From: Bacteroidales bacterium
Lineage (GTDB): Bacteria > Bacteroidota > Bacteroidia > Bacteroidales > UBA932
Direction of reading: 5' to 3'
DNA length: 64,000 nucleotides
Assembly: GCA_022648685.1 (NCBI GenBank)
Contig: JALCMW010000002.1
Span: forward strand, 294,846 to 358,845
Shown: piece by piece, positions 52,992 to 62,716 of the stretch
Position numbering within the stretch: position 1 is the stretch's first letter
Layout: the number at the start of each line of letters is the position of its first letter
Position numbers and translations under genes: made by a program
The notes under the pieces: generated by a model
Seen by the model: only the letters and a program-made list of their open reading frames with translations
Told to the model about the DNA's origin: nothing
Database searches by the model: none

Positions 52992-55465
52992 TACCTCAAA
53001 ACAGCACCGAACTCATTGCCAAGCGAAGAGATAAGCCTGTTCATAACTTTGTCCACCTCATCGTCAGTCAACGTCCTTTCATCATTCTGAAGGACAAAAC
53101 TCAAAGCATATTGTTTTTTGCCTGAAGGGATATTTCCTCCTCTGTAAACATCGAAAAGAGTAACGCTTTTCAGAATCTTCTTAACGGATTTGAACGCACT
53201 CCTGCGAATATCCGCATAAGGAACCGATTCATCGAAGAGCAAAGCCAAATCTCTTTTGACCTCAGGGAATTTCGGCATTTCACTAAAAGAAATATTGTCT
53301 TTCTTTACCAGGCTGAAAAGCACATCCCAATTGATCTCGGCAGCAAAGACAGGCTGCTTCACGTCAAACCTGACAGCAAGCGACGGGGAAACGGTTCCGA
53401 TGGAAAGCAATTTCCTGCCCTGTCCCGGTAATTTGTATATAAGCCCTTCGGAAAAAATATCTTCCGGAGCCGCTTCGTATTCCATATTGTAAAGATTTAT
53501 TCCGAAACGGGACAAGAGAAGTTCGACATAACCTTTCAATTGATAGAAACCACCTTTTCCCGGTTCTGAACACCATGTTTTATCTTCGGTTCCGGTTATG
53601 AAAATCGTATAATCGGAATGTTCTTCATAGGAATCGAGAGTCGTTCCGTCTTTCCCGGGATCTTTTCTGTATACAGACCCGTACTCGTAAAATTTCATCG
53701 ACGTAGTTTGCCTCCGGATATTGTAGGAAATAACCTCCAAGCCATTCAGGATCAATGTCTGGCGCATCACGTTGAGATCGGAACTCAAAGGATTGACAAT
53801 TCTGACGCAACTTTCCTCGGGGAATGTTTTCAGCGGAACATAATATTCCGATTTAGTCAGCGAATTATTCATCGTTTCTGCAAAACCGTTTGCACTGAGG
53901 AAATTGGATATACCGTTACGCACCGCTTCCGGTTCGGGAGACGATGTTGGATTTACAGACATGACCAGACGCGAAGGCAATTCTATATTGTTATATCCGT
54001 ATATCCTCAAAACCTCTTCTATTACATCACATTCACGGTAAACATCTATCATATAGGTAGGAGCCGCGACAATCGCCCCTGAGGGAATCCCATCTGCATT
54101 TTTCCTCTTTTCAATGAAATCGTAATTCAAATAACCCAGAATATTTTCTATGGTATCATGACCGATTTTCTTGCCGATCAAGGATTCCATTCTATCATAA
54201 TCAAGATCGATGACTTTCTTTTCTATCCTGACAGGATAATTTTCCTGGATCTTACCGACTATCTTTCCGCCTGCAAATTCCTGAATCAACAGAGAAGCTC
54301 TCATCAATGCATAAGGAACGCATTCGGGATCCGCACCTCTTTCATAACGATAAGAGGCATCTGTCTGCAACCCATGGCTTTTCGATGTCTTCCTTATGGA
54401 AACGGGATCGAAGTAAGCCGATTCCAAAAACACATCTTCAGTGGAATCTGTCACTCCCGAATCAGAACCTCCGAAAACGCCGGCAAGGCACATCGCCCCG
54501 TTTTTGTCGGCGATCACCATATCGCTGCTTTTCAACGATCTCCCGATTCCGTCGAGTGTCACTAGCTTTTCACCTTCGGAAGCTCTGCGTACTATGATTT
54601 TGCCTCCTGAAACCTTATCGGCGTCAAAAGTATGCAAAGGCTGTCCGCATTCCATCAATACGAAGTTTGATATATCCACAACATTATTTATAGGACGTAA
54701 TCCTATCGACAGCAGTTTTTTTTGCATCCATTCAGGAGAAGACGAAATCCTGACACCTCGAAGAGTAATTCCGGAATATCTTGGAGCCCCTGCAACATCA
54801 TCAACCTGTATGGGAAGAGCACCATCCGGACCACACGGTTCCTCTCCTTCCATGAAAGAAGAGACATCGGGAATATGCAATTCACATGGGATTTTGTTCA
54901 GTTGCAAATAGGCATACAAATCCCTTGCTACACCTATATGAGAAGCGGCATCCACCCGGTTGGCTGTCAAATCTATTTCTATCACAGCATCGGATGAAAG
55001 ATGCAGATAGTCTTTCGCCGTTGTCCCGGTTACGGCATCGGATGGAAGCACCATGATTCCTGCATGGTCGGAACCGATGCCAAGTTCATCTTCGGCGCAT
55101 ATCATGCCGTATGATTCCACTCCGCGGATTTTAGATTTCTTGATTTTGAAATCTCCCGGAAGGACAGCTCCTATCCGTGCAAAAAGGACCTTCTCTCCGG
55201 CAGCTACATTAGGAGCTCCGCAAATCACAGTCAGCAATTCCTCTCCCCCGTCATCAACTTTAGTGATATGGAGATGATCAGAATCGGGATGAGGAATACA
55301 CTCCTTCACTTCAGCAACTACAACACCTTTCAAACCTCCCGGAACCTGCTCGCTTTCAGTCACGGAATCGACTTCCAGACCTATAGAAGTCAACGCGTCC
55401 GCAACAGCCTGAGGAGACAAATCAAACTCAAGATAATCCTTGAGCCAACTATAAGAAATCTTCAT
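52991..55465 (-). CDS. pheT: Phenylalanyl-tRNA synthetase beta subunit
   Basis: The 824-residue subunit has an N-terminal tRNA-binding EMAP-like domain (about residues 40-150), B3/B4 editing domains (about 215-400), a B5 domain near 405-480 and the catalytic-like core. A C-terminal anticodon-binding domain with DEVDKVMNRLISSL follows. Recognisable segments include MEFHTFDADK-like ECGQPLHTFDADK and SYRYERGADPE. It pairs with PheS, encoded elsewhere, to charge tRNA-Phe. It lies 25 bases after ftsY, an unusual neighbour. Confidence 0.95.
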   Translation of the reverse strand: MKISYSWLKDYLEFDLSPQAVADALTSIGLEVDSVTESEQVPGGLKGVVVAEVKECIPHPDSDHLHITKVDDGGEELLTVICGAPNVAAGEKVLFARIGAVLPGDFKIKKSKIRGVESYGMICAEDELGIGSDHAGIMVLPSDAVTGTTAKDYLHLSSDAVIEIDLTANRVDAASHIGVARDLYAYLQLNKIPCELHIPDVSSFMEGEEPCGPDGALPIQVDDVAGAPRYSGITLRGVRISSSPEWMQKKLLSIGLRPINNVVDISNFVLMECGQPLHTFDADKVSGGKIIVRRASEGEKLVTLDGIGRSLKSSDMVIADKNGAMCLAGVFGGSDSGVTDSTEDVFLESAYFDPVSIRKTSKSHGLQTDASYRYERGADPECVPYALMRASLLIQEFAGGKIVGKIQENYPVRIEKKVIDLDYDRMESLIGKKIGHDTIENILGYLNYDFIEKRKNADGIPSGAIVAAPTYMIDVYRECDVIEEVLRIYGYNNIELPSRLVMSVNPTSSPEPEAVRNGISNFLSANGFAETMNNSLTKSEYYVPLKTFPEESCVRIVNPLSSDLNVMRQTLILNGLEVISYNIRRQTTSMKFYEYGSVYRKDPGKDGTTLDSYEEHSDYTIFITGTEDKTWCSEPGKGGFYQLKGYVELLLSRFGINLYNMEYEAAPEDIFSEGLIYKLPGQGRKLLSIGTVSPSLAVRFDVKQPVFAAEINWDVLFSLVKKDNISFSEMPKFPEVKRDLALLFDESVPYADIRRSAFKSVKKILKSVTLFDVYRGGNIPSGKKQYALSFVLQNDERTLTDDEVDKVMNRLISSLGNEFGAVLR

Positions 55466-55490
55466 ATCCTGATATATAATTAAATTCGAA

Positions 55491-56426
55491 TCATTTCCCT
55501 TCTATATCATCTTTGGAAAACAGAGACTCGACAAATTCTTTTTTGTCAAAAACCTTCAAATCGTCAATACCCTCTCCTATACCTATATATTCTATAGGGA
55601 TCTTGAATTGATCCGCTATTCCCAGAACGACACCGCCTTTTGCAGAACCATCAAGTTTCGTAACTGCCAAAGCCGTCACATCCGTAGCTTTGGAAAACTC
55701 CCTTACTTGCTGAAAAGCATTCTGCCCGGTAGTCCCGTCAAGTACAAGCAAAACCTTATGAGGAGCATCAGGAATCACTTTTCGCATCACATTCCTGATC
55801 TTTGTCAGCTCGTTCATCAAATCGGTCCTGTTATGAAGTCTTCCGGCAGTATCGATAAGGACGATGTCAGCATCTTTTGCAACTGCGGACTTTACCGTAT
55901 CATATGCCACGGACGCAGGATCGGACCCCATTTTCTGTCTTACGATATCGACTCCTGCCCTATCAGCCCATATTTGAAGCTGTTCTACGGCAGCGGCACG
56001 AAAAGTATCGGCGGCACCAAGAACAACATTTTTGCCCATAGCCTTGAATTTGCTGGCAAGTTTGCCTATCGTTGTCGTTTTCCCTACGCCGTTTACACCG
56101 ACGACCATGATTACATACGGTTTACCGGGGGCTCCCGAAAACAATGGAGAAATTCCAGATCCGGTGGCATCAATAAGGTCTTCGATCTCTTCCCTAAGCA
56201 TATCCACCAATTCATCCAGGGACATGTATTTATCCTTGCCTACGCGTTCTTCAAGATTGTCAATTACTTTCAAAGTAGTATCGACACCCATGTCTGAAGA
56301 GACCAAAGCTTCCTCTATTGCATCCAGAACTTTGTCATCAATTTTGGAACGGCCGATAACTGCACGTGAAAGTTTCTGGAAGAAATTATGCTTGGTCTTC
56401 TGAACTCCTTTGTCGAAAATACCCAT
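55491..56426 (-). CDS. ftsY: Signal recognition particle receptor FtsY
   Basis: The 311-residue SRP GTPase has an N-terminal helical bundle (N domain, about 1-95) and a G domain with GVNGVGKTTTIGKLA (P-loop), DTFRAAAVEQLQ, DTAGRLHN and TKLDGSAKGG. It lacks the long acidic A domain of E. coli, like other Bacteroidota members. With Ffh it directs membrane proteins to SecYEG. A terminator-like hairpin lies between it and the ribosomal genes upstream, and it has its own promoter. Confidence 0.96.
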   Translation of the reverse strand: MGIFDKGVQKTKHNFFQKLSRAVIGRSKIDDKVLDAIEEALVSSDMGVDTTLKVIDNLEERVGKDKYMSLDELVDMLREEIEDLIDATGSGISPLFSGAPGKPYVIMVVGVNGVGKTTTIGKLASKFKAMGKNVVLGAADTFRAAAVEQLQIWADRAGVDIVRQKMGSDPASVAYDTVKSAVAKDADIVLIDTAGRLHNRTDLMNELTKIRNVMRKVIPDAPHKVLLVLDGTTGQNAFQQVREFSKATDVTALAVTKLDGSAKGGVVLGIADQFKIPIEYIGIGEGIDDLKVFDKKEFVESLFSKDDIEGK

Positions 56427-56445
56427 AATAACCGAATTTATCTTA

Positions 56446-56453
56446 CAAAGATA
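56446..56453 (-). promoter_or_regulatory. Probable -7 element of ftsY
   Basis: The minus strand reads TATCTTTG, a perfect TAnnTTTG, 19 bases before the ftsY start. A T-rich stretch at the -33 position coincides with the U-tract of the upstream hairpin. Confidence 0.55.
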
Positions 56454-56470
56454 GGCAAAATCAATGATAT

Positions 56471-56509
56471 TAAAAATGTGGCATCCGGAAGTTTAATCCG
56501 AATGCCACA
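56471..56509 (-). terminator. Terminator after the rpmB-rpmG-DUF4295 genes
   Basis: TGTGGCAT pairs with ATGCCACA, and CGG with CCG, beyond a single mismatch, around a nine-base loop (56477-56509). On the minus strand a TTTTTA tract follows. It separates the small ribosomal operon from ftsY. Confidence 0.7.
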
Positions 56510-56540
56510 AGATATTCCATTATACAGAAGCCGGCCCCGA

Positions 56541-56699
56541 TTACTTCTTATTGAAGAAGTCTTTTTCCTGGCCTGATTCCATAAGTTGCTCTACGAAAAC
56601 ATATGCTCCGGTTTTAGGCGATTTCTCCATACGGATGCATTTCACCATACTTTTCGCTCCTGATTTCGCAGCAAAAGTAGCGACTGATTTCTTTGCCAT
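56541..56699 (-). CDS. DUF4295-family small basic protein
   Basis: The 52-residue protein begins MAKKSVATFAAKSGAKSMVK, a typical DUF4295 sequence. These small proteins are found only in Bacteroidota, always behind rpmB and rpmG, which suggests a ribosome-associated role. The gene starts 18 bases after the rpmG stop codon. Function is unproven. Confidence 0.88.
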   Translation of the reverse strand: MAKKSVATFAAKSGAKSMVKCIRMEKSPKTGAYVFVEQLMESGQEKDFFNKK

Positions 56700-56717
56700 A
56701 TTCTATTTCTCCTGTAA

Positions 56718-56906
56718 TTATTTTATCTCGCGATGAAGAGTACACTTATGAAGATACGGATTGTACTTCATGCGTTCCAGACGATCGGGAGTATTTTTTT
56801 TATTTTTGGTAGTAATGTATCTCGACATGCCAGGCACACCGCTTTCCTTTTGCTCGGTGCACTCTAGGATGACCTGCACCCTGTTACCTTTTGATTTCTT
56901 TGCCAT
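56718..56906 (-). CDS. rpmG: 50S ribosomal protein L33
   Basis: The 62-residue protein begins [19 protein letters not shown] and includes [17 protein letters not shown], both diagnostic for L33. It has scattered cysteines but no paired CxxC zinc ribbon, so it is probably the zinc-independent form. It lies 14 bases after rpmB in the same small operon. Confidence 0.96.
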   Translation of the reverse strand: MAKKSKGNRVQVILECTEQKESGVPGMSRYITTKNKKNTPDRLERMKYNPYLHKCTLHREIK

Positions 56907-56920
56907 AATATTTACAAAAT

Positions 56921-57163
56921 TTAAACAAGGTTAATTAATCCTTTCTTTTTGGCATCTGCCAAAACAGATTCCAGACCGTTCTTTTCAATTATTCTCATTC
57001 CTTTGCAGGAAATTTTCAAAGTAACGAATCTTTTCTCCGACTCAAGCCAATATCTTTTGTTCTTGAGATTGAGGGCGAATTCCCTTTTCGTACGTAACTT
57101 CGAATGAGCGACATTGTTACCGATCATTCTCTTCCTTCCTGTTACTTGACAAACCTTTGCCAT
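56921..57163 (-). CDS. rpmB: 50S ribosomal protein L28
   Basis: The 80-residue protein begins [21 protein letters not shown] and continues with [16 protein letters not shown], typical of L28. It is the first gene of the rpmB-rpmG-DUF4295 unit and has a near-perfect promoter directly upstream. Confidence 0.97.
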   Translation of the reverse strand: MAKVCQVTGRKRMIGNNVAHSKLRTKREFALNLKNKRYWLESEKRFVTLKISCKGMRIIEKNGLESVLADAKKKGLINLV

Positions 57164-57201
57164 AATATTTTTTATTTTTTATATTCTAATTGAGCAGACT
57201 G

Positions 57202-57232
57202 CAAATTTCGCTTTAATTTTTCAAAATTCAAA
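57202..57232 (-). promoter_or_regulatory. rpmB operon promoter
   Basis: On the minus strand TTTG (57229-57232), a 19-base spacer and GAAATTTG (57202-57209) match the consensus with one -7 mismatch. The start codon is 39 bases downstream. Confidence 0.6.
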
Positions 57233-57237
57233 GAATT

Positions 57238-58584
57238 CTATAAAAATTTGAAAAATCTGCGCCATCTTATGTTATCCGGAAATTTATAATTTCCGTCTGA
57301 CGAGAACCAGACAAGCGAAGGCCTTCCTACGATATGATCTTCAGGCACGAAGCCCCAATATCTGGAATCCAGCGAGTTATGCCTGTTGTCCCCCATCATG
57401 AAATAATAATCCTGCTTAAATGTATAGCTTTGTACTTCCTTACCGTTTATAAATATCCGTCCGTCTTCCGATTCTTTAAGATCGTTATGTTCATATACCG
57501 ATATGATTCTTCTATATATGGATATGTTACGGCGATCAAGCTGAACGGTTGTTCCTTTTTCTGGAATCCATAAAGGTCCGTAATTATCCCTTGTCCACTT
57601 GAAATATGGATTGAAAGGGAACAGACTCATGTACGTATCCGGATAATCAGGAGGATAGACATCGATATTTGATTTAACACTCAATACGTTTGAATAATTC
57701 CGTACTTCATTGAGCATCTTCGATGTAAGCGGCATTGCCGGATATCCGGGAAGATTCGAATCGAAATACAACTCACCGATGTTTATTCCCATATCCTCCA
57801 ACAACTTGGAATTGATGCGCTGGCCGTTCGTAATTACCTGATAGGAATATTGTATCCCTGGATAAACTTCCTGCTTTACCGAATTGATGTAAACCAAACC
57901 GTTCCTGACACTGAGGGTATCACCCGGTATGGCAACACACCTTTTCACATAATGATCCGTCTTGTCGGCAGGTCTGGATATTACAGGTCCCAGATTGTCA
58001 ATAACGTAACGTCTCCCGAAATTTCTAACCAACGAATAATAATCATCGGCAGGAGCTTTCCGGAGTACTGTATCACCATTCGGGAAGTTGAAAACCACCA
58101 CATCTCCGCGCTTTACCCTTCCGAAACCTTTGAGCCTCTTGTATTTGTTTTTGATCAGCGTCGAATAAGACTCGTGACCGAAAATCACATTATGGGTAAA
58201 AGGAATCGTGAGAGGAGTTTCCGGGACTCTCGGACCATATGAAAGCTTGCTTACGAACAAATGGTCACCGGTATAAAGAGTACTTTCCATCGATGACGAA
58301 GGAATCTTGAACGCCTGGAAAAAAAAGATATTGATAAAAGTAACGACTACGACGGCAAAGATGATTGCATCCAACCAATCCAAAAGAGCGTTTCTTTTTT
58401 CACCTTCCTTGTAATCCTTTTTCCAGAACATCCATTTGACCTTGCGGGTTATATGATGATCGAAAATAATTATAAGACCTAAAAGCCACCAATAACTTCC
58501 CAACCAGACAACCCATAATACATACAGAATGGCCCAAAAAAGCATTCTGGTCCACTTGTTATGATATAGATCCTTAAACGTCAT
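57238..58584 (-). CDS. lepB: Signal peptidase I
   Basis: The 448-residue enzyme has membrane helices near residues 13-43 and 72-92. The catalytic serine is in IPSSSMEST (Ser98) and the lysine in HYVKRCVAIPGD (Lys214). The box E motif GDNRHNSLDSRYWGFV is near the end. It cleaves signal peptides on the outer face of the inner membrane. It is longer than E. coli LepB, with an insert between the catalytic residues and the C-terminal box, as is common in Bacteroidota. It lies 11 bases after rplT, so it may be expressed with the ribosomal genes. Confidence 0.95.
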   Translation of the reverse strand: MTFKDLYHNKWTRMLFWAILYVLWVVWLGSYWWLLGLIIIFDHHITRKVKWMFWKKDYKEGEKRNALLDWLDAIIFAVVVVTFINIFFFQAFKIPSSSMESTLYTGDHLFVSKLSYGPRVPETPLTIPFTHNVIFGHESYSTLIKNKYKRLKGFGRVKRGDVVVFNFPNGDTVLRKAPADDYYSLVRNFGRRYVIDNLGPVISRPADKTDHYVKRCVAIPGDTLSVRNGLVYINSVKQEVYPGIQYSYQVITNGQRINSKLLEDMGINIGELYFDSNLPGYPAMPLTSKMLNEVRNYSNVLSVKSNIDVYPPDYPDTYMSLFPFNPYFKWTRDNYGPLWIPEKGTTVQLDRRNISIYRRIISVYEHNDLKESEDGRIFINGKEVQSYTFKQDYYFMMGDNRHNSLDSRYWGFVPEDHIVGRPSLVWFSSDGNYKFPDNIRWRRFFKFL

Positions 58585-58595
58585 CGAAAAGCCAA

Positions 58596-58940
58596 CTATT
58601 TAACTGAATTCACAATAGCTTCAAAAGCCTGAGGATTGTTCATAGCCAAATCCGCCAGAACTTTCCTGTTCAGACCTATATTCTGCTTGGCAAGTTTGCC
58701 CATAAACTGGGAATAAGAAATACCATATTGACGGGCAGCGGCATTGATCCTCTGGATCCAAAGTGCCCTGAACTCACGCTTCTTGGCCCTGCGGTCGCGA
58801 TATGCGTAAGTGAGACCTTTTTCATAAGTGTTTTTTGCTACTGTCCAAACATTCCTTCTGGCAAGAAAATTACCACGCGTTCTTTTAAGAATCTTTTTGC
58901 GCCTTGCCCTTGAGGCAACCGAATTTACTGATCTTGGCAT
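58596..58940 (-). CDS. rplT: 50S ribosomal protein L20
   Basis: The 114-residue protein begins [19 protein letters not shown] and contains [23 protein letters not shown], diagnostic for L20. It is in the conserved order infC-rpmI-rplT. In other bacteria L20 or IF3 can autoregulate this operon; no leader element is obvious here. Confidence 0.98.
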   Translation of the reverse strand: MPRSVNSVASRARRKKILKRTRGNFLARRNVWTVAKNTYEKGLTYAYRDRRAKKREFRALWIQRINAAARQYGISYSQFMGKLAKQNIGLNRKVLADLAMNNPQAFEAIVNSVK

Positions 58941-59018
58941 AATTTTACTTTTTTATGGAGGCAGTGATCCGTTCAAAGATACTTTTCGTACTGCATTCCA
59001 AATTAAACTTTAATGATT

Positions 59019-59213
59019 TTAGAGAACCAACAATTCCTTAACTCTGTGCATATCATCCTTCTCTACAAAAGTGAAATGATCGAGATTCCTCTTTTGCTTT
59101 TTAGTCTTCTTCGTAAGGATGTGACTGTGATAAGCATGTTTTCTCTTGATTTTTCCCGTTCCGGTAAGCGTGAAACGCTTTTTGGCACCGGAGTTGGTTT
59201 TAAGTTTTGCCAT
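59019..59213 (-). CDS. rpmI: 50S ribosomal protein L35
   Basis: The 64-residue protein begins [20 protein letters not shown], the typical L35 start. It lies between infC and rplT with spacers of 47 and 78 bases. Confidence 0.98.
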   Translation of the reverse strand: MAKLKTNSGAKKRFTLTGTGKIKRKHAYHSHILTKKTKKQKRNLDHFTFVEKDDMHRVKELLVL

Positions 59214-59260
59214 CGTTAAATAATTTAACTGTTAATATAAATAAAAACCCGTATAACGGA

Positions 59261-59959
59261 TTATTTTTTCTTAATAGGAGATATCATCATAGACATCCTC
59301 TTACCTTCCAGAATCGGCATATGCTCGGCACGTCCTACACTTTCCAGTTCCACGGCAAACCGAAGCAGCTGTTTCTCCCCCTGATCAGCGAACTTTATCG
59401 AACGTCCACGGAAGAATATCGATGCCTTCACCTTATTTCCGTCATCAAGAAAGTCTCTGGCATGGTTCAATTTGAACTGGAAATCATGTTCATCGGTATT
59501 TGGACCGAATCTTATTTCCTTAATAACTATCTTGGCAGAATTAAGCTTCATTTCCTTGGCTTTCTTCTTTTGCTGATAAAGGTATTTCTGATAATCCAAT
59601 ATCTTGCATACCGGCGGATCAGCTTTATCACTGATTTCCACTAAATCCAAACCGATTCTGTCTGCTATCTTCAAAGCTTCGGAAACAGGATATATACCTT
59701 GTTCTTCGATATTTTCTCCGACAAGACGGACACGCGGAGCCGTTATCTCCTCATTTATTCTAAGTTCATTTTCTGATTTGGCGGGTCTTCCATATACCCG
59801 TCTGTCGCGGGAATAAGGCCGCGATACAGTATTCGGTTTCGAACCTGTAAATGATCTTTGCGCAGTATTCGGTCTTGCTGCGCCGCTATTCGGGCGTGAT
59901 GCACCGTTATTCGGGCGCGGACCGCTATGCGGTGTTGAAGGTTTAAAAGGCGTTGCGAT
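59261..59959 (-). CDS. infC: Translation initiation factor IF-3, probable AUC start
   Basis: The IF-3 frame contains no ATG before a codon (59674) well inside the N-terminal domain, yet it stays open far upstream through LRINEEITAPRVRLVGENIEE. An ATC at 59957-59959 lies seven bases after AGGAGGA, the strongest Shine-Dalgarno sequence I see in the window, and gives a 232-residue protein (MATPFKPSTPH and onward). AUU/AUC-type starts are the known device by which IF-3 represses its own synthesis. Residues 1-60 are a basic, disordered extension with RPN-type repeats. The C-terminal half has IRFGPNTDEHDFQFK and RGRSIKF. The gene lies between thrS and rpmI. Confidence 0.88.
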   Translation of the reverse strand: MATPFKPSTPHSGPRPNNGASRPNSGAARPNTAQRSFTGSKPNTVSRPYSRDRRVYGRPAKSENELRINEEITAPRVRLVGENIEEQGIYPVSEALKIADRIGLDLVEISDKADPPVCKILDYQKYLYQQKKKAKEMKLNSAKIVIKEIRFGPNTDEHDFQFKLNHARDFLDDGNKVKASIFFRGRSIKFADQGEKQLLRFAVELESVGRAEHMPILEGKRMSMMISPIKKK

Positions 59960-59966
59960 AAAATAG

Positions 59967-59973
59967 TCCTCCT
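59967..59973 (-). promoter_or_regulatory. Strong Shine-Dalgarno sequence of infC
   Basis: The minus strand reads AGGAGGA, seven bases before the ATC start codon. Other genes here have poor or no Shine-Dalgarno sequences, so this site decides the unusual start. Confidence 0.7.
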
Positions 59974-60006
59974 AAAAATTTAATTAAACATATAAATACG
60001 CGAAAC

Positions 60007-61965
60007 TTATGACAATTCGGCTTTTATATCGGCTTTTATCTTGTCAATAAGCTCGTTTGCACTCATGGTACCCTTATCTTCTCCGTTTAACCTTACGGAA
60101 ACGGTATTGGCCTGAGTTTCTTTTTCTCCCACTATAACCAAAACAGGTATTCTCAAAATGGATGTTTCCCTGATTCTTTTACCCAAAGTCTCGTTTCTGT
60201 CGTCCATTGAGGTGCGAATATCGGAATTATTCAGCAAACCGCAAATATTTTTCGCATATTCGGCATATTTTTCACTGACTGGCAGAACTTTAACCTGATC
60301 CGGACAAAGCCATAAAGGCAAATGGCCGGCCGTATGTTCCAACAGAACGGCGACAAACCTTTCTATGGAACCGAAAGGTGCCCTGTGTATCATTACCGGG
60401 CGTTTTTTAGTCCCGTCGGCATCGGTATACTCAAGCTGGAATCTTTCAGGAAGATTATAATCCACCTGTATAGTGCCAAGCTGCCATTTCCTGCCTATCG
60501 CATCTTTGACCATGAAATCAAGCTTGGGTCCGTAGAAAGCAGCTTCACCATATTTTACAACTGCATTCAGATTCTTTTCCTTTGCAGCTTCGATAATTCC
60601 TTTTTCCGCTTTCTCCCAGTTTTCATCAGAACCGATATACTTCTCTCTATGTACAGGATCACGCAATGAAATCTGAGCCATATACTTGTCAAAATGAAGC
60701 GTCTTGAATACATAAAGAATAAGATCTATGACCTTCTCGAACTCATCCTGAAGCTGATCCGGACGGCAGAACAAATGGGCATCGTCCTGTGTAAAGCCGC
60801 GGACACGGGTAAGGCCGTGGAGTTCTCCGCTCTGCTCGTAACGGTAAACCGTACCGAATTCCGCATACCTTAAAGGAAGATCCTTATATGAACGCGGAGC
60901 CGAACGGTATATCTCACAATGATGAGGACAGTTCATCGGCTTCAACATATACTCCTCCCCTTTCTGGGGGGTATGGATAGGCTGGAACGAATCCTTTCCG
61001 TATTTTGCATAATGTCCGGATGTGACATAAAGCTGTTTGCTTCCGATATGTGGAGTAACAACAGGCAGATAGCCGTATTCGGATTGTTTTTTTCTAAGAA
61101 AATCTTCCAGTACAAGTCTCAACACGGCTCCTCTCGGCAGCCACATCGGCAGCCCTAATCCCACTCTTGAAGAAAACGTGAACAATTCCATTTCTTTGCC
61201 GAGCTTCCTGTGATCCCGCTTCTTGGCTTCTTCCAGCACGACAAGATATTCGTCCAGCAAAGATTTCTTGGGAAAAGTGACACCGTATATTCTGGTAAGC
61301 ATCGGACGATTCTCGTCTCCGCGCCAGTAAGCACCGGCTATGGAAGTCAGCTTCACTGCTTTGATCCGCTCCGTATTCATCAAATGGGCCCCACGGCACA
61401 AATCCGTAAAACCGCCGTTTTTATAGAAAGTGATCGACCCGTCTTCAAGATCGTTTATCAATTCCACTTTATACTGGTTTCCTTTATCTGAAAAATATTT
61501 CAAGGCATCGGACTTGGAAACGGAAATTCTGGTAAACGTTTCTTTAGTTTTGGCAAGTTCGAGCATTTTGTTCTCGATCGCAGGAAGATCCGCATCGGCA
61601 AGCTGTTTTCCACCCAGATCGACATCATAATAAAAACCGTTCTCAATTGAAGGACCTATACCGAATTTTATCCCGGGATAAAGAGCTTCCAGAGCTTCAG
61701 CCATCAAATGGGACGAAGAATGCCAGAAAACTTGTTTACCTTCGTCATCATCCCACTTCAGGAGTCTGACGGAAGAATCTTCTTCAATAGGACGGGTCAA
61801 ATCATAAGTTACGCCTTCTTCAAGTGAATTGTCACCAGCTGCCTTCACTGAAACAGCCAAAACATCAGCCGCCAACCTCGGGCTTATGCTTTCGGCTATC
61901 TCATAACCTGTTACACCTTTCTCAAAAGGCTTGACGCTACCGTCCGGAAATGTAATATTAATCAT
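60007..61965 (-). CDS. thrS: Threonyl-tRNA synthetase
   Basis: The enzyme has 652 residues from the ATG at 61965 ([12 protein letters not shown]); the frame is open 23 codons further, but those are not family-like. It has a TGS domain (about 1-62) and an editing domain with the [11 protein letters not shown] and YYDVDLGG segments. The class II catalytic core includes [40 protein letters not shown] in parts, and [22 protein letters not shown]. The anticodon-binding domain is C-terminal. It heads the thrS-infC-rpmI-rplT-lepB run. Confidence 0.97.
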   Translation of the reverse strand: MINITFPDGSVKPFEKGVTGYEIAESISPRLAADVLAVSVKAAGDNSLEEGVTYDLTRPIEEDSSVRLLKWDDDEGKQVFWHSSSHLMAEALEALYPGIKFGIGPSIENGFYYDVDLGGKQLADADLPAIENKMLELAKTKETFTRISVSKSDALKYFSDKGNQYKVELINDLEDGSITFYKNGGFTDLCRGAHLMNTERIKAVKLTSIAGAYWRGDENRPMLTRIYGVTFPKKSLLDEYLVVLEEAKKRDHRKLGKEMELFTFSSRVGLGLPMWLPRGAVLRLVLEDFLRKKQSEYGYLPVVTPHIGSKQLYVTSGHYAKYGKDSFQPIHTPQKGEEYMLKPMNCPHHCEIYRSAPRSYKDLPLRYAEFGTVYRYEQSGELHGLTRVRGFTQDDAHLFCRPDQLQDEFEKVIDLILYVFKTLHFDKYMAQISLRDPVHREKYIGSDENWEKAEKGIIEAAKEKNLNAVVKYGEAAFYGPKLDFMVKDAIGRKWQLGTIQVDYNLPERFQLEYTDADGTKKRPVMIHRAPFGSIERFVAVLLEHTAGHLPLWLCPDQVKVLPVSEKYAEYAKNICGLLNNSDIRTSMDDRNETLGKRIRETSILRIPVLVIVGEKETQANTVSVRLNGEDKGTMSANELIDKIKADIKAELS

Positions 61966-62049
61966 AATATAATTTATTATTTGCTCCAATGCCTCCGTAC
62001 ATACAAAGTACGGATAACACAGCATTGACCGCATTCTTATTCAAGGAGA

Positions 62050-62057
62050 CAAAGTTA
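62050..62057 (-). promoter_or_regulatory. Probable -7 element of thrS
   Basis: The minus strand reads TAACTTTG followed by T, a full TAnnTTTG match, 84 bases upstream of thrS. It lies back to back with the next promoter on the plus strand. Confidence 0.5.
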
Positions 62058-62064
62058 CGAAAAT

Positions 62065-62095
62065 TTTTCCATTATCCATAAATTGATTAATTTTG
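62065..62095 (+). promoter_or_regulatory. Probable promoter of the DUF4199-glycosyltransferase pair
   Basis: TTTT (62065-62068), a 19-base spacer and TAATTTTG (62088-62095) approximate the Bacteroidota consensus. The start codon is 25 bases downstream. Confidence 0.5.
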
Positions 62096-62120
62096 AACCT
62101 TAAATCAAATTAACAAGGAT

Positions 62121-62696
62121 ATGCAGGAAAAAATCAGCGGAAAGGAGATTTGGAACAACTCGGCAAAATCGGGACTTATTCTCGGCCTTGCGTCATCGGT
62201 ATTCATATTCATCGGTCTTCTTACTCAAAAGATGTCCCCCGGATTTCTCTCTTCTGCAGTAGGCTTCATTTTATGGCTTGTAAAATTCATCCTTTGCATA
62301 TATATCATGATGTATTTCCAGAAGAAGTTGGTTTCCGATTATACCGGAGTTACAAATACCGACACATTCAGATATGGAATGGGAATGGCCTTCTTTTCGG
62401 CGGTCATTTATTCCGCAGCAGTGATTGCTGAAATATTCATTGTAGGGACAGATGCTATAACCGGGGAAATAAATACAGTCATGCAGTCTTATTCGGGTAT
62501 GATGGATTCCAATTCAATCAATGCAATGGATAAGGTAAAGGATAACATATCTCAATTGATGCTTATATTCACGTTCATATATTGCTTCCTTTACGGTACC
62601 ATCTTATCTTTCATCACATCAAGGAGCATACCCTCGGATAATCCGTTTGCAGAAAACGGACAAGACATCAAGACAGACGGAACGGATAATGTTTAA
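62121..62696 (+). CDS. DUF4199-family membrane protein
   Basis: The 191-residue protein has four predicted membrane helices (about residues 17-37, 43-66, 85-110 and 148-170). It starts with the typical ISGKEIWNNSAKSGLILGLAS. DUF4199 members regularly precede a dolichol-phosphate-mannose-type glycosyltransferase in Bacteroidota, as here with a 20-base gap. A role in supporting that enzyme or in lipid-linked sugar transfer is an inference. Confidence 0.85.
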   Translation: MQEKISGKEIWNNSAKSGLILGLASSVFIFIGLLTQKMSPGFLSSAVGFILWLVKFILCIYIMMYFQKKLVSDYTGVTNTDTFRYGMGMAFFSAVIYSAAVIAEIFIVGTDAITGEINTVMQSYSGMMDSNSINAMDKVKDNISQLMLIFTFIYCFLYGTILSFITSRSIPSDNPFAENGQDIKTDGTDNV

Positions 62697-62716
62697 ATCC
62701 CTTCATAATTCAGAAG

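Noticed and set aside
53618..54082. 154-codon open frame on the plus strand
   Set aside because: Antisense to pheT with no family resemblance.
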